The notes under the pieces were generated by a model. That model worked only from the letters and a program-made list of their open reading frames with translations. It ran no database searches and was not told the DNA's origin. From Methanocellaceae archaeon UBA148 (lineage in GTDB: Archaea; Halobacteriota; UBA148), in the NCBI GenBank assembly GCA_002495885.1, contig DAHG01000062.1, positions 1 to 32,949 on the forward strand: 32,949 bases of DNA, in the 5' to 3' direction. A program made the translations under genes and the position numbers. Below are positions 1 to 7,589 of this stretch, piece after piece (the first letter of the stretch is position 1; each line of letters opens with the position of its first letter).

Positions 1-234
1 AAAGCTGAGAACGCCGGTAAAACAGCTGTGAGAGTGAATCCAAGAGGGACATCTCAGGAATACAACTATGGAGAATTAGATAGGAACTATAATGCGTCTT
101 TGAACATCCTCGATAGAGGATTGAAACAAGTAGGTATGGGACATACCGAACTTACGCCTGCGGAGATGGAACCACTGCTCGTGAGAGCAAGTTCTTTCAT
201 AGAAACAGGAAGCCCCATGCATAGCGTGGGGTAG
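1..234 (+). pseudogene. tnpB: C-terminal fragment of IS200/IS605-family TnpB, zinc ribbon missing
   Basis: The reading frame is open from base 1 to the TAG at 232-234. It matches the C-terminus of IS605-type TnpB (the RNA-guided nuclease ancestor of Cas12): VNPRGTSQ, then LDRNYNASLNILDRGL, then the tail GMGHTELTPAEMEPLLV common in archaeal copies. In intact TnpB the stretch between TSQ and LDRxxNA is a zinc ribbon of about 20-25 residues with two CxxC pairs. Here only EYNYGE remains and there is no cysteine in the visible part, so an internal deletion has removed the ribbon. The N-terminal part lies outside the window. The copy is probably inactive, because the ribbon lies next to the last catalytic Asp. 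Family assignment is strong; inactivity is inferred. Confidence 0.85.
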
Positions 235-239
235 TTCAC
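213..239 (+). mobile_element. Right-end hairpin of the IS605-type element
   Basis: CCCCATGC-ata-GCGTGGGG (213-231) forms an 8-bp stem with one G.T pair and overlaps the last tnpB codons and the stop. It is followed by TAGTTCAC, the usual right-terminus context of archaeal IS605/TnpB elements. In this family the end hairpin is both the transposase-recognised end and the 3' part of the omega-RNA. The exact cleavage point (about 239) is inferred. Confidence 0.6.
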
Positions 240-284
240 ATCGCATATGTTATACGACATATTACTTGAGCAAGATATATTTAG

Positions 285-638
285 TTACTGCACCTTTGCC
301 TTTTTCTTATTCCCTTCATAGAAAATAATCTTGACTTTCTCTTCGGTGATGAGTCCTTCTTTTATTATTTCATCCAGTTTTGGCCTGATTTTTTCTATGT
401 TTTCTTTTTTGTCTATAACTTCAATAACAATTGGCAGGTCTGTTGATAATCTTAAAATTGACGTTGTGTGAAGACGGCTTGTTTTGCCAAAACCTACAAT
501 TCCCCTTAGAACAGTTGCTCCTGCAATACCTTCTTTTTTTAGTGTTTCAATTATATGGTTATGCAGTTTTTTCCCTTCATATTCATCTGATTCTCCAATG
601 AATATCCTTAATAATATTGCTTCTGATTCTTTTTTCAT
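285..638 (-). CDS. DUF190 family protein, fluoride-exporter partner
   Basis: A small soluble protein of about 117 residues matching DUF190 (PF02641), a ferredoxin-fold/PII-like family often encoded next to crcB. Recognisable parts are the N-terminal LLRIFIGESDEYEGKKLHNHI, the glycine-rich IAGATVLRGIVGFG and the LPIVIEVIDKKENI segment. The ATG at 638 is preferred over the one at 653 because GGAG lies nine bases upstream of it, just past the crcB stop at 641-643. The two genes are therefore adjacent and probably translationally coupled. The molecular function is unknown; its position behind a fluoride riboswitch and crcB suggests a role in fluoride handling or in regulating the channel. Confidence 0.85.
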   Translation of the reverse strand: MKKESEAILLRIFIGESDEYEGKKLHNHIIETLKKEGIAGATVLRGIVGFGKTSRLHTTSILRLSTDLPIVIEVIDKKENIEKIRPKLDEIIKEGLITEEKVKIIFYEGNKKKAKVQ

Positions 639-640
639 TT

Positions 641-1021
641 TTATGATCTCCATAAATTCACAACAATGAACTTTCCTAAATACACTGCTAAAAATGTCAG
701 TACTATGGTTCCGATTATATTCAGGCTTAATAAAAGTATTTCTTTTTGTTCCAGCAGTTTGAATGATTCATAGCTGAATGTTGACATTGTTGTAAATGCC
801 CCCAATAAGCCAATAGTTAGGAAAATTCTTGTTTCTTCATTAAACAATCCTCTGTAATCTGACAGGTACATTATCAGACTCAAGAAAAAACTTCCAATAA
901 AATTTACTCCAAGTGTTCCCATTGGAAATGAAAGTAATCCATTCTGAACCCAACCACTAATCAAATATCTTAAAACCGCTCCAATAAATCCCCCAATTCC
1001 AATAAGTAACAGCACATACAC
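641..1021 (-). CDS. crcB: Fluoride channel/exporter CrcB (FluC)
   Basis: An integral membrane protein of about 126 residues with four hydrophobic segments. It carries the FluC signature: GGFIGAVLRY in TM1, GTLGVNFIGSF in TM2, GLLGAFTTMSTFSYE with the conserved Thr/Ser-Phe region in TM3, and a fourth C-terminal helix. FluC proteins form dual-topology dimers that let fluoride leave the cytoplasm. The longest frame begins at an ATG at 1039, but a GGTGA ribosome binding site (1030-1026) lies inside that extension. The GTG at 1021 (or 1015) is therefore the likelier start and gives the usual family length. The gene heads an operon with the DUF190 gene and is preceded by a fluoride riboswitch. Only one crcB copy is visible, so a homodimer is expected. 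Confidence 0.95.
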   Translation of the reverse strand: MYVLLLIGIGGFIGAVLRYLISGWVQNGLLSFPMGTLGVNFIGSFFLSLIMYLSDYRGLFNEETRIFLTIGLLGAFTTMSTFSYESFKLLEQKEILLLSLNIIGTIVLTFLAVYLGKFIVVNLWRS

Positions 1022-1048
1022 TCTCTCACCTTGGCACATTTTAATTAG

Positions 1049-1101
1049 AAGTCATCAGATGTAGCGGTTTTGGCATAAGCCAAGGTGGACTTCATCACCG
1101 A
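1049..1101 (-). promoter_or_regulatory. Fluoride riboswitch (crcB motif)
   Basis: Read on the minus strand, the leader contains GGTGATGAAGTCCACC, a small TTGGC/GCCAA hairpin, then AACCGCT and finally TGATGAC. These are the conserved blocks of the fluoride riboswitch (GGNGAUG...GUNYNCC, AACNGCU, GAUGNCU), in the right order and spacing, about 30 bases upstream of the crcB start. The aptamer binds fluoride through Mg2+ ions and turns on downstream expression. The distal end lies close to the GGTGA ribosome binding site, so control could act on translation; this mechanism is inferred. Confidence 0.9.
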
Positions 1102-1126
1102 TGTTATGGCTATATCCCCTCGCTAC

Positions 1127-1135
1127 TTTATATAA
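1127..1135 (-). promoter_or_regulatory. TATA box for the riboswitch-crcB operon
   Basis: TTATATAAA on the minus strand lies about 25 bases before the predicted 5' end of the riboswitch aptamer. That is the normal archaeal TATA-to-start distance, so the transcript would begin almost directly at the aptamer. Confidence 0.6.
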
Positions 1136-1257
1136 TTTGTGGGCAGCAAAGGTCCAATCTATTTTTCTTGCTCTGCGTCATAAGCCCCAGCTCCCCACTT
1201 CGTTGCGGTGTTCTGGGACGTTGCACTCTTTCTAGCTTCGGCTCACCCTCATTACAA

Positions 1258-1347
1258 AAGCAGGCTATCTTGCTTCACTCCTTGCAGTCGCTCCGACCCA
1301 AATTGCTACGTTCGCTACGCTCACTTCGCAACTTTGGATAGCTGTAA
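1258..1347 (+). repeat. Degenerate attC-like palindrome
   Basis: GGCTATCT (1263-1270) and GGATAGC (1336-1342) bracket a GC-rich centre. The centre contains CCGACCCAAATT and GCTACGTTCGCTACGCTC, resembling the interior of the attC-like sites at 23181-23271 and 26118-26211 (CCAAAT, TCGCTACGCTC, ACTT before the second arm). The outer AAC/GTT boxes are not well preserved, so this would be an eroded relative of those sites. The neighbouring 1150-1250 stretch has CCCAG/CTGGG arms but no clear identity. Confidence 0.35.
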
Positions 1348-1418
1348 CCTTTAAGCGAAATCCTTTTAGAAATAAATTTGAGAAGTTTAATATATCACTA
1401 TGTAGTCCGTCATTTTCC

Positions 1419-1580
1419 ATGAGAATATCAAAAAAGTATTCAACACTATTATTTGGCATGATTATGGCCTTAGCACTTACATCTGGGTTATAACTTTTTT
1501 GTATTTTATATTCCCTGAATCAAATAATGAAATAAAAAAGGAAATATTAATTTTTGGATTTCGTCAAGAACTACAGTTTC
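1419..1580 (+). pseudogene. Broken small membrane protein gene
   Basis: From the ATG at 1419 a frame reads MRISKKYSTLLFGMIMALAL and ends at a TAA at 1491-1493. Shifting frame near 1487 continues a hydrophobic stretch, VITFLYFIFPESNNEIKK. Together they look like one short membrane protein with a basic N-terminus and a TM helix, possibly DUF2798-like, carrying a frameshift. The second frame runs into the 3' end of the pyrophosphatase gene on the other strand, so the original end is unclear. Family assignment is tentative. Confidence 0.3.
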
Positions 1581-1586
1581 GATTGT

Positions 1587-3671
1587 TTAGCTGTGGAAAT
1601 AAATTATCAACGGTAGAAACACCAATGATACAACTGACATAAGTTTTATTAGAATATTGAGAGCCGGGCCCGAGGTATCTTTACATGGGTCCCCTACGGT
1701 ATCTCCTATAACTGCGGCCTTATGCGCTGGTGATCCCTTACCTCCAAGGTTTCCAGCCTCTATGTATTTCTTTGCATTGTCCCAAGCACCACCAGCATTT
1801 GCTAAGAATATCGCGAGAATGAACCCGGTGGCAATCGACCCGAGGAGTAATCCAGCAAGCCCTGCCGGCCCAAAGACGATCCCCACCATGATAGGGACGA
1901 TAACCGCCATTAATCCTGGGAGAATCATTGCTTGTAACGCTCGTTTTGTACTGATACTGACGCAGCGGGTATAATCAGGTTTTGCGTTTGGATCAGTTAA
2001 TAGGTGAAATTCTTTGAACTGGTAGCGTACTTCTTCTACCATTTTATGGGCAGCTTTACCTACTGCCCCCATCGTCAACGCGACAAATACAAAAGGTAGT
2101 AACGCCCCGATGAATACGCCAGATACAAGGTGTGGACTGTATTTGCTACCTAAGGAAAGTAATTCTTCGATTTCAGGCCCAGTGTAGTAAAGCTGTAAGG
2201 AGACGATGAAGGTAGCAATTAGTGCTAACGCCGTGATAGCTGCCGAACCTATTGCAAAACCTTTACCCATAGCGGCAGTCGTGTTACCTACGGCATCTAA
2301 AGTTTCAGCCCGTTCCCTCACATCCTGTCCCATTCCAGACATCTCGGCAATACCTGCTGCATTATCGGCAACTGGCCCGTAACAATCCGTTGCAAGCGAC
2401 ATACCAAGGATGCTAAGCATACCAACTGCTGAAATAGCTACGCCATAAAACTCTGCGAAGTAGTATGCAATAACCATCGCAGCAACAACTGATACCACAG
2501 GAACAATTGTACTCATCATACCAGTAACTAGGCCTTGAATAATGACGGTTGCTGGACCTGTTTTAGACGCCTCAGCGACTTGCTTAACAGGTTTCTGTTT
2601 CTCTGAAGCAAAATACTCAGTATTTAATCCTATAATAATTCCTGCTGTTAATCCTGCTAACATGGCGTAGTACGGTTTCAGCTCACCATCAAGCAAATAC
2701 CATGTCGCCATTCCGCCTAAAACCGTAACTAAAATAGCACTGGCAAATAATCCATTTCTCATAGCAGAGTAAACATTTGATTTTTTACCTGTTCGAACAA
2801 AAAACATCCCAATAATCGATGCAAAAATACCTAAGGCAGCTATAATCAATGGTAATATTATTGCATTTGATCCATAAGTTGTAATGGCAAATCCTCCGGC
2901 TATTGTAGCTAAAGCCATTGGAGCAATTATCGATTCAACATAAGATTCATACAGGTCAGCACCCATACCAGCTACATCACCAACGTTGTCACCAACTAGA
3001 TCTGCAATAACAGCTGGATTTCTTGGGTCATCCTCAGGTATGTTTTCCTCGACTTTTCCAACAAGATCTGCCCCCACATCAGCAGATTTTGTATAGATTC
3101 CACCACCCACTCTAGCAAACAGTGCTACTGATGAAGCACCGAAACTGAAGCCAAACAGTATGGTGGTAGCCTGTCCAGGATTACATGTATACGGGGCTGG
3201 TAGTAGGTTAGTAAACAGCATATACATCCCCCACACACCAAGCACACCAAGTCCAACAACGGTAATACCCATTACAGCTCCGCTGGAGAAAGCAACAGAC
3301 AATCCTTTGTTTATACTTTCTTTTGATCCCTCGGCTGTTTTAGCATTTGCAAGCGTTGCTATGCGCATTCCTATGTTTCCAGAAAGAATAGACAGGATGG
3401 CACCAACAATAAACGCAACTGTAGTACCCCAATGCATATTACTACCAGAAATAAGCGAAAGTGCATAGAGAAGAGCCGATACTCCTGTAATAAATACAAC
3501 AAGTATCTTGTTTTCACTCTTCAGAAACGCCATGGCTCCTTCACGTATAGCGTTACTTATTTCCTGCATTTTTTCATTGCCTGAGCTTTGGCGACGTATT
3601 TTAAAAACTAGATGTGCTGCAAACACCAGCGCTATCAATCCACTTATTGGTACGATTACGGATAAATCCAT
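1587..3671 (-). CDS. hppA: Membrane-bound ion-translocating pyrophosphatase
   Basis: A 694-residue polytopic membrane protein that couples hydrolysis of pyrophosphate to pumping of H+ and/or Na+. Family motifs are complete: the substrate-binding KSADVGADLVGKVE, DDPRNPAVIADLVGDNVGD in the central cytoplasmic region, and the C-terminal GGAWDNAKKYIE and GDTVGDPCKDTSGPALN. The subclass marker GNTTAAMGKGFAIGSA has Ala where K+-independent enzymes carry Lys, so this is the K+-dependent class, which includes both Na+ and H+ pumps. The pumped ion cannot be settled by eye. GAGGT lies eight bases upstream of the ATG. It is a single gene, not obviously in an operon; the graveyard region lies on its upstream side. 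It would recycle the pyrophosphate made in biosynthesis. Confidence 0.97.
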   Translation of the reverse strand: MDLSVIVPISGLIALVFAAHLVFKIRRQSSGNEKMQEISNAIREGAMAFLKSENKILVVFITGVSALLYALSLISGSNMHWGTTVAFIVGAILSILSGNIGMRIATLANAKTAEGSKESINKGLSVAFSSGAVMGITVVGLGVLGVWGMYMLFTNLLPAPYTCNPGQATTILFGFSFGASSVALFARVGGGIYTKSADVGADLVGKVEENIPEDDPRNPAVIADLVGDNVGDVAGMGADLYESYVESIIAPMALATIAGGFAITTYGSNAIILPLIIAALGIFASIIGMFFVRTGKKSNVYSAMRNGLFASAILVTVLGGMATWYLLDGELKPYYAMLAGLTAGIIIGLNTEYFASEKQKPVKQVAEASKTGPATVIIQGLVTGMMSTIVPVVSVVAAMVIAYYFAEFYGVAISAVGMLSILGMSLATDCYGPVADNAAGIAEMSGMGQDVRERAETLDAVGNTTAAMGKGFAIGSAAITALALIATFIVSLQLYYTGPEIEELLSLGSKYSPHLVSGVFIGALLPFVFVALTMGAVGKAAHKMVEEVRYQFKEFHLLTDPNAKPDYTRCVSISTKRALQAMILPGLMAVIVPIMVGIVFGPAGLAGLLLGSIATGFILAIFLANAGGAWDNAKKYIEAGNLGGKGSPAHKAAVIGDTVGDPCKDTSGPALNILIKLMSVVSLVFLPLIIYFHS

Positions 3672-3830
3672 ATTAACCTCAACTTCTAAGGTGTATCCCT
3701 GTCTTTTATTTAACAGTTACGCTTTTGTAAAACACAGATATACCTTTAAACAATGGTCTATAAAACATTTTTTTTTGAAATTGGGTGTCTTATATCAGCA
3801 ATATACCCGATGACCCCCTCCTCACCAATG

Positions 3831-4283
3831 GGCGAATATGTTGAAAAAATATTTTTGGTCACTCATTTAAAAGTCCAGGAATTGCAATCAGAAGGTGGTG
3901 CTGCTGGAGCAGCACACGTGCTTCTTAGCGCTGGTGCTTTTTGTTCAACTTATACTGCATCACAAGGATTACTATTTATGATACCAAACATGTACCACTC
4001 TCAATTTTTGGTGACCACCAGGATGTTATGGCTGTACGAGCCACAGGTTTTGCAATGCTATCTATCATCAAGCCTCCCTACAGGAGATAATGGACTAACA
4101 CTATCTCACCTAGCGACTATACGCGCTAGTATCCCATTCCTTCATTTTTTCGATAGTTCACATGAGATACAAAAAATCGAGCTGACCGACTATGAGGACA
4201 TTAAAAAATTGTTGATGGGATTACAGCAGAAAAGGCAAAACCCATCTAACTTATTTTTTTGGTGGATGTGGGTATTAAATTAA
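3831..4283 (+). pseudogene. nifJ: Remnant of pyruvate:ferredoxin (flavodoxin) oxidoreductase, NifJ type
   Basis: A fragment of about 150 residues from the N-terminal domain of the single-chain PFOR. It shows EYVEKIFLVTHLKVQELQ, SEGGAAGAAHVLLSAGAF and TASQGLLFMIPNMY, and later ASIPFLHFFD and SHEIQKIELTDYEDIKKLL. In between, the current frame is nonsense, but another frame near 4008-4085 reads FGDHQDVMAVRATGFAML, which belongs to the same protein. At least two indels have therefore accumulated, and the rest of the roughly 1200-residue enzyme is gone. There is no start region or ribosome binding site. The decay is seen directly; the original enzyme would have interconverted pyruvate and acetyl-CoA. 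Confidence 0.85.
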
Positions 4284-4388
4284 CAATATAGTCCACTTTC
4301 GATTATCAAGAGTAGCAAGAATTACTGAACATGTCCCCAATATTGCAGCTAATCCACCGCCCCACGCACTAATACTAGTTCCGGCCAT
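4275..4388 (-). CDS. Possible 37-residue hydrophobic peptide
   Basis: ATG at 4388 to TAA at 4275 encodes MAGTSISAWGGGLAAILGTC followed by a short hydrophobic tail ending NRKWTILLI. It has one potential membrane helix, no clear ribosome binding site, and sits between two pseudogenes. It may be a chance frame or a remnant. Confidence 0.15.
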   Translation of the reverse strand: MAGTSISAWGGGLAAILGTCSVILATLDNRKWTILLI

Positions 4389-4429
4389 GATACTATTTTA
4401 TCTCTTGCTATTTATCTATCACGTCTTTT

Positions 4430-4786
4430 AATTTTGTTAGCTTTACACATATCTTTAATTTACCTGATGGCAGAGTAGAAGTTGTTTTAGAAGGAGACAG
4501 GAAAGATATCATCCACGCGCACAGGGAAATCAAAGAAAACTTAATCAGTTGGTTGGAAGAAAGCGCTAGAGATGTAGAAGAGATTAAAAATATGATCGGC
4601 AATCCTCACCCAAATATCACCGTCACTGAACTAACATTTGACGACAATTTAGTAGTTTTGGACATAGGTTTATTTAGTCATTCTCTGACCTTTGATCAAA
4701 TTTACAAAGGTGTTGATGTTTATAAAGAGTTAACTAAAGCCCTAGTAGATCTTCGTGATGCCCTGAAAAATAAAAGCTCTTTATAA
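4430..4786 (+). pseudogene. 5'-truncated acylphosphatase-like gene
   Basis: An open frame beginning after a TGA at 4388-4390 reads FNLPDGRVEVVLEGDRKDI, typical of the second half of acylphosphatase (the N-LPDGRVE-EG block). A 90-residue C-terminal extension rich in Asp/Leu follows, ending ELTKALVDLRDALKNKSSL. The N-terminal signature with the catalytic Arg (GxVQGVGFR) is absent and no ATG start precedes the conserved block. A TTG at 4553 would give only the extension. The simplest reading is a gene that lost its 5' end; an alternative start giving a short protein of unknown function cannot be excluded. Confidence 0.55.
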
Positions 4787-5170
4787 TAGACTGTTCATTG
4801 ATTCATATATGTTGGACCAAGAAGAGGATAAAAGCGTTGGAGTTTGAACAACAAGAGTTGTCATCTTTTTACACACTTATTCTTGGATAATTGTTACATG
4901 GTTTATTGCGCTTTTTATTTGAATTGTTTCTGATTATGAGAAGATGTCTAGATGATTTAGCATTATTTTCATTATGGCTTTACCTCTTATTTGGTTTTTT
5001 CCGTTTTAGTTTGTATGTCTTGTACACAGGGGATTAGAAATAAAATCTTCCAACTTGAAGAAGAGGAAACGATAGAAGAGAAAAGTAAATCGTAAAATCC
5101 TTCAAATCCTCTATCTCATCTAACCTCTTGGAACAACTCCTCTTATATCTGCGCTTCTCTTTTTGAGCGG
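4787..5170 (+). other. AT-rich stretch with gene debris
   Basis: No intact gene. Short pieces in shifting frames suggest a decayed membrane protein, for example MRRCLDDLALFSLWLYLLFG near 4935-5000. A charged tail follows near 5012-5094 (QLEEEETIEEKSKS, stop). None could be assigned to a family. Confidence 0.4.
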
Positions 5171-5174
5171 TGGT

Positions 5175-5225
5175 TATGGGGGCGAAGAAGTTTGGATCAT
5201 ACCTAAACTATTCTATTCCCCCATA
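5175..5225 (-). terminator. Inverted repeat at the end of the yjbQ operon
   Basis: TATGGGGG (5175-5182) and CCCCCATA (5218-5225) are perfect complements about 35 bases apart, overlapping the yjbQ stop codon. On the minus-strand transcript this would fold at the 3' end of the long operon. A role in termination or 3'-end stability is inferred; there is no long U tract directly after it. Confidence 0.4.
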
Positions 5226-5638
5226 ATCTGCACGATAATCCTGCGTGATCTGGGTCTTACATCCAGGTCTATGAAAACTATTTGCTGCCATGTGCCTATC
5301 ATCAATTTTTTGTTTGAGAAGGGAACTGTCAAACTTGGCCCCATCATGGACGCTCTCACGTGAGAGTGCCCGTTGCCATCGCCCCACCTGATATTGTGCT
5401 TGTATTCTATGCCCTGGGGCATCATTCGTTCCAGTGCATTTTTCGTATCTTCCAGAAGCCCAGGTTCATACTCTATCGTTGTTATGGCGCCAGTAGAACC
5501 GGGCACGAAGACCGTTACTATTCCGTTATTCGGCTGAGACTCCCTGAGAAATTCAGCAACCTTATCAGTGATGTCGATGATGTCAACGTTCCCACTCGTC
5601 TGAAAGCTTATTTCCCTTGTGACTACGGTCATTTTCAT
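5213..5638 (-). CDS. yjbQ: YjbQ/UPF0047 family protein
   Basis: About 141 residues. Family motifs include FVPGSTGAITTIEYEPGLLED, the His-rich core YKHNIRWGDGNGHSHVRASM, and GTWQQIVFIDLDVRPRSRRI. This is the UPF0047/YjbQ fold, a homotrimeric protein; bacterial members have thiamine-phosphate synthase activity, but the physiological substrate in archaea is not established. The conserved histidines of the KHN and GHSH segments are present. The start is uncertain between ATGs at 5638 and 5632. It is the last gene of the minus-strand cluster, 45 bases after hemK2. Confidence 0.85.
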   Translation of the reverse strand: MKMTVVTREISFQTSGNVDIIDITDKVAEFLRESQPNNGIVTVFVPGSTGAITTIEYEPGLLEDTKNALERMMPQGIEYKHNIRWGDGNGHSHVRASMMGPSLTVPFSNKKLMIGTWQQIVFIDLDVRPRSRRIIVQIMGE

Positions 5639-5683
5639 CACGTACCACATCTTTTAATCATGAAATATTTTTATCTTATCTTT

Positions 5684-6268
5684 TTACGTTCTTTTTACGA
5701 AACCCCGAAGGACGACCAATCTTTCAAAGAAGTGCTTTTCGCTCATGATTCCATCGACCGCCAAGCCAAGTGACTCCATTTTCGCTATGACCTGTTCGAT
5801 GCCTGCCAGTGAAGATGCCAACAGCAATATTCGTCCATCTTCTGTCAAATAATCCTTCACTTGGTCCAAAAAACGGTTGATGGTCGCCCGACCGTTTGGT
5901 CCGCCGTCCCACAGAGCGTCCATATCGGTCTTTTGCTCTTCGGAAGGCAGGTAGGGCGGATTAAACACTATCCAGTCGAATTTTTCCTTGACATTGACAT
6001 TGATTCCGTCAAACAAATCGGCCCTTATAACGTCTATGCCGTTCAATTTGGCGCATTTCACGGCTTGCGGACTAATATCCGTGGCAATCACTTGTGCAAT
6101 GTCTTTAACGAACATCGAGATGATTCCAGAACCGGTTCCGATTTCTAAAACACTGTCTGATTTTTGTACTTCTCTTAAAACTGCTTCTACCATCAAGAAC
6201 GAGTCCTCAGCAGGTTCATAAACTTTCGGCAGGATTATGACCTCTTTGTCCCTATATTGGAGTTTCAT
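5684..6268 (-). CDS. HemK2/Mtq2-type protein glutamine methyltransferase
   Basis: About 195 residues with a Rossmann SAM-binding domain. It shows YEPAEDSFLMVEAV at the N-terminus, the SAM loop VLEIGTGSGIIS, the acidic ATDISPQA strand and the catalytic NPPYLPSEE. Archaeal and eukaryotic HemK2 enzymes with Trm112 methylate the Gln of the GGQ motif of release factor 1 and some other proteins. Short length and lack of the extra N-terminal helical domain of bacterial PrmC support the HemK2/Mtq2 class. The start overlaps the end of ksgA by 17 bases (ATG at 6268; one at 6280 is also possible), indicating coupled translation. Confidence 0.88.
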   Translation of the reverse strand: MKLQYRDKEVIILPKVYEPAEDSFLMVEAVLREVQKSDSVLEIGTGSGIISMFVKDIAQVIATDISPQAVKCAKLNGIDVIRADLFDGINVNVKEKFDWIVFNPPYLPSEEQKTDMDALWDGGPNGRATINRFLDQVKDYLTEDGRILLLASSLAGIEQVIAKMESLGLAVDGIMSEKHFFERLVVLRGFVKRT

Positions 6269-7013
6269 GGCGTATACCATAAATCAAATTGGATAAAGCA
6301 GCCAGCTCTTCCGGATACAATTTTTCAGGTCGTTTGGACATCAAGTCCCGGGGCAACATCTCAATGAGTTTTCTCGCATCACCCAAGTTCAACATGTGGG
6401 CTGCATTGATAATTGCATTTTTCATCTGCTTTCTTCGCTGTGTAAACATCGCAGCCACAAAGTCAAGAAAAAAATCCCTATCCAAGTTTTGAGTTCGTGG
6501 CACAAGTCTTACTATGGCAGATTTTACCTCTGCCTGCGGATAGAGTGCTGTCTTTGGTACGATTTCCAGAATTTGAGCCTCGGCCAAATACTGTGTTACG
6601 ACGGATAAGCGGCCATAATTTTCCGTGCCAGTGGTTGCTGTCATTCTTTTTGCAAATTCATGTTGGTACATCAAGATACCGAGTGCGAAGTCATGTTTGA
6701 GGAGTTTGAAGGTGATATCGGAAGAGATGGAATAAGGAAGATTTGACACGACTTTGTCAAACTTTGGAAACTCCACTTGAAGAGCATCGCCGTGAATCAC
6801 CTTGACGTTTGTGAGTGAAAGATCGTCCAACACCTCTACTAGGCGATGATCCGATTCGATTGCAATTACATTTGCAGCGTTTTTTGCTAGGTTTTTCGTC
6901 AGGTTACCTGTGCCAGCTCCGATCTCTAGAACGGTCTCCTTGCCATCTAACTCAGCATATCTGATGATTCGATCTATCACTTTCTCATCGATTAAAAAGT
7001 GTTGATCCCCCAA
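6252..7013 (-). CDS. ksgA: 16S rRNA dimethyladenosine transferase KsgA/Dim1
   Basis: 253 residues. It begins with the QHFLIDEKVIDRII block of Dim1 enzymes, followed by the SAM loop VLEIGAGTGNLT, the acidic IAIESDHRL, GDALQVEFPKFDKV, and the catalytic NLPYSISSDITF motif. The C-terminal helical rRNA-binding domain is complete (FTQRRKQMKNAI). The enzyme dimethylates the two adjacent adenosines in the 3'-terminal helix of 16S rRNA during late small-subunit assembly. It starts 2 bases after the DUF655 stop and overlaps hemK2 downstream, the arrangement conserved in many euryarchaea. Confidence 0.95.
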   Translation of the reverse strand: MGDQHFLIDEKVIDRIIRYAELDGKETVLEIGAGTGNLTKNLAKNAANVIAIESDHRLVEVLDDLSLTNVKVIHGDALQVEFPKFDKVVSNLPYSISSDITFKLLKHDFALGILMYQHEFAKRMTATTGTENYGRLSVVTQYLAEAQILEIVPKTALYPQAEVKSAIVRLVPRTQNLDRDFFLDFVAAMFTQRRKQMKNAIINAAHMLNLGDARKLIEMLPRDLMSKRPEKLYPEELAALSNLIYGIRHETPI

Positions 7014-7015
7014 TA

Positions 7016-7579
7016 TTACCTCACGAAAATTCGATATTTTACATGCTCATCCTTTAGCTCTTCCTCGATTCTGTTGACGATGAACTTATCTGGACGGTGA
7101 AGACCCTGAACCCTTTTTGTCAGATCTTCAAAGCTTTTAAAATCGCCTTTTTTCCGCTCGTTAATGATACCCCACATCAATTTTTTCCCTATGCCAGGCA
7201 GCAACTCAAGTTGGTGTAATCTTGTTGTCAACGGCTCTGCATTATTAAAAAAGTTGATAAATCTACCCTCGTCACGTTTAACTATCTCTTCAAGTATGTA
7301 GGGAAGTTCTATCTTAGCGCCATGCGTCAACTCGTCATATTTTAAGCGACGCTTCACATGATCGATTTCAGCTCTGTCGCCCTCTCCTATGTAGACTTTT
7401 TTATGGACCTCTGGCACCACTCCTTCTTTCGGGATCAATTCCAGCAGCACAAAACGAATCTCACCCACGCCTTGGACTATGGGCTTTTTCTGATATACGG
7501 GTCTAGGATCATTTGGATGCCCATATTGTAAATAGTCTAGAATCCATATGTAATCCTCCCTCCCATCCTTCTGCATCAT
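7016..7579 (-). CDS. DUF655 family protein with helix-hairpin-helix
   Basis: About 187 residues, matching the archaeal DUF655 family (PF04919). The N-terminal EDYIWILDYLQYGHPNDPRP leads into an OB-like strand region (GEIRFVLLELIPKEGV). A C-terminal helix-hairpin-helix follows (LELLPGIGKKLMWGIINERK), ending KDEHVKYRIFVR. Such HhH modules bind nucleic acid non-specifically; the precise role is not known, but the constant position between rpoF and ksgA suggests RNA metabolism. The ATG at 7579 is chosen over a longer frame from 7609 because a perfect AGGAGGTG ribosome binding site lies five bases before it. Confidence 0.9.
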   Translation of the reverse strand: MMQKDGREDYIWILDYLQYGHPNDPRPVYQKKPIVQGVGEIRFVLLELIPKEGVVPEVHKKVYIGEGDRAEIDHVKRRLKYDELTHGAKIELPYILEEIVKRDEGRFINFFNNAEPLTTRLHQLELLPGIGKKLMWGIINERKKGDFKSFEDLTKRVQGLHRPDKFIVNRIEEELKDEHVKYRIFVR

Positions 7580-7589
7580 CGCCCACCTC

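Noticed and set aside
1150..1250. Short attC-like element with CCCAG/CTGGG arms
   Set aside because: Arms are only 5 bp and the outer boxes do not pair.
4408..4602. 64-residue minus-strand frame
   Set aside because: It is the complement of the acylphosphatase-like remnant, whose plus-strand translation has recognisable motifs.
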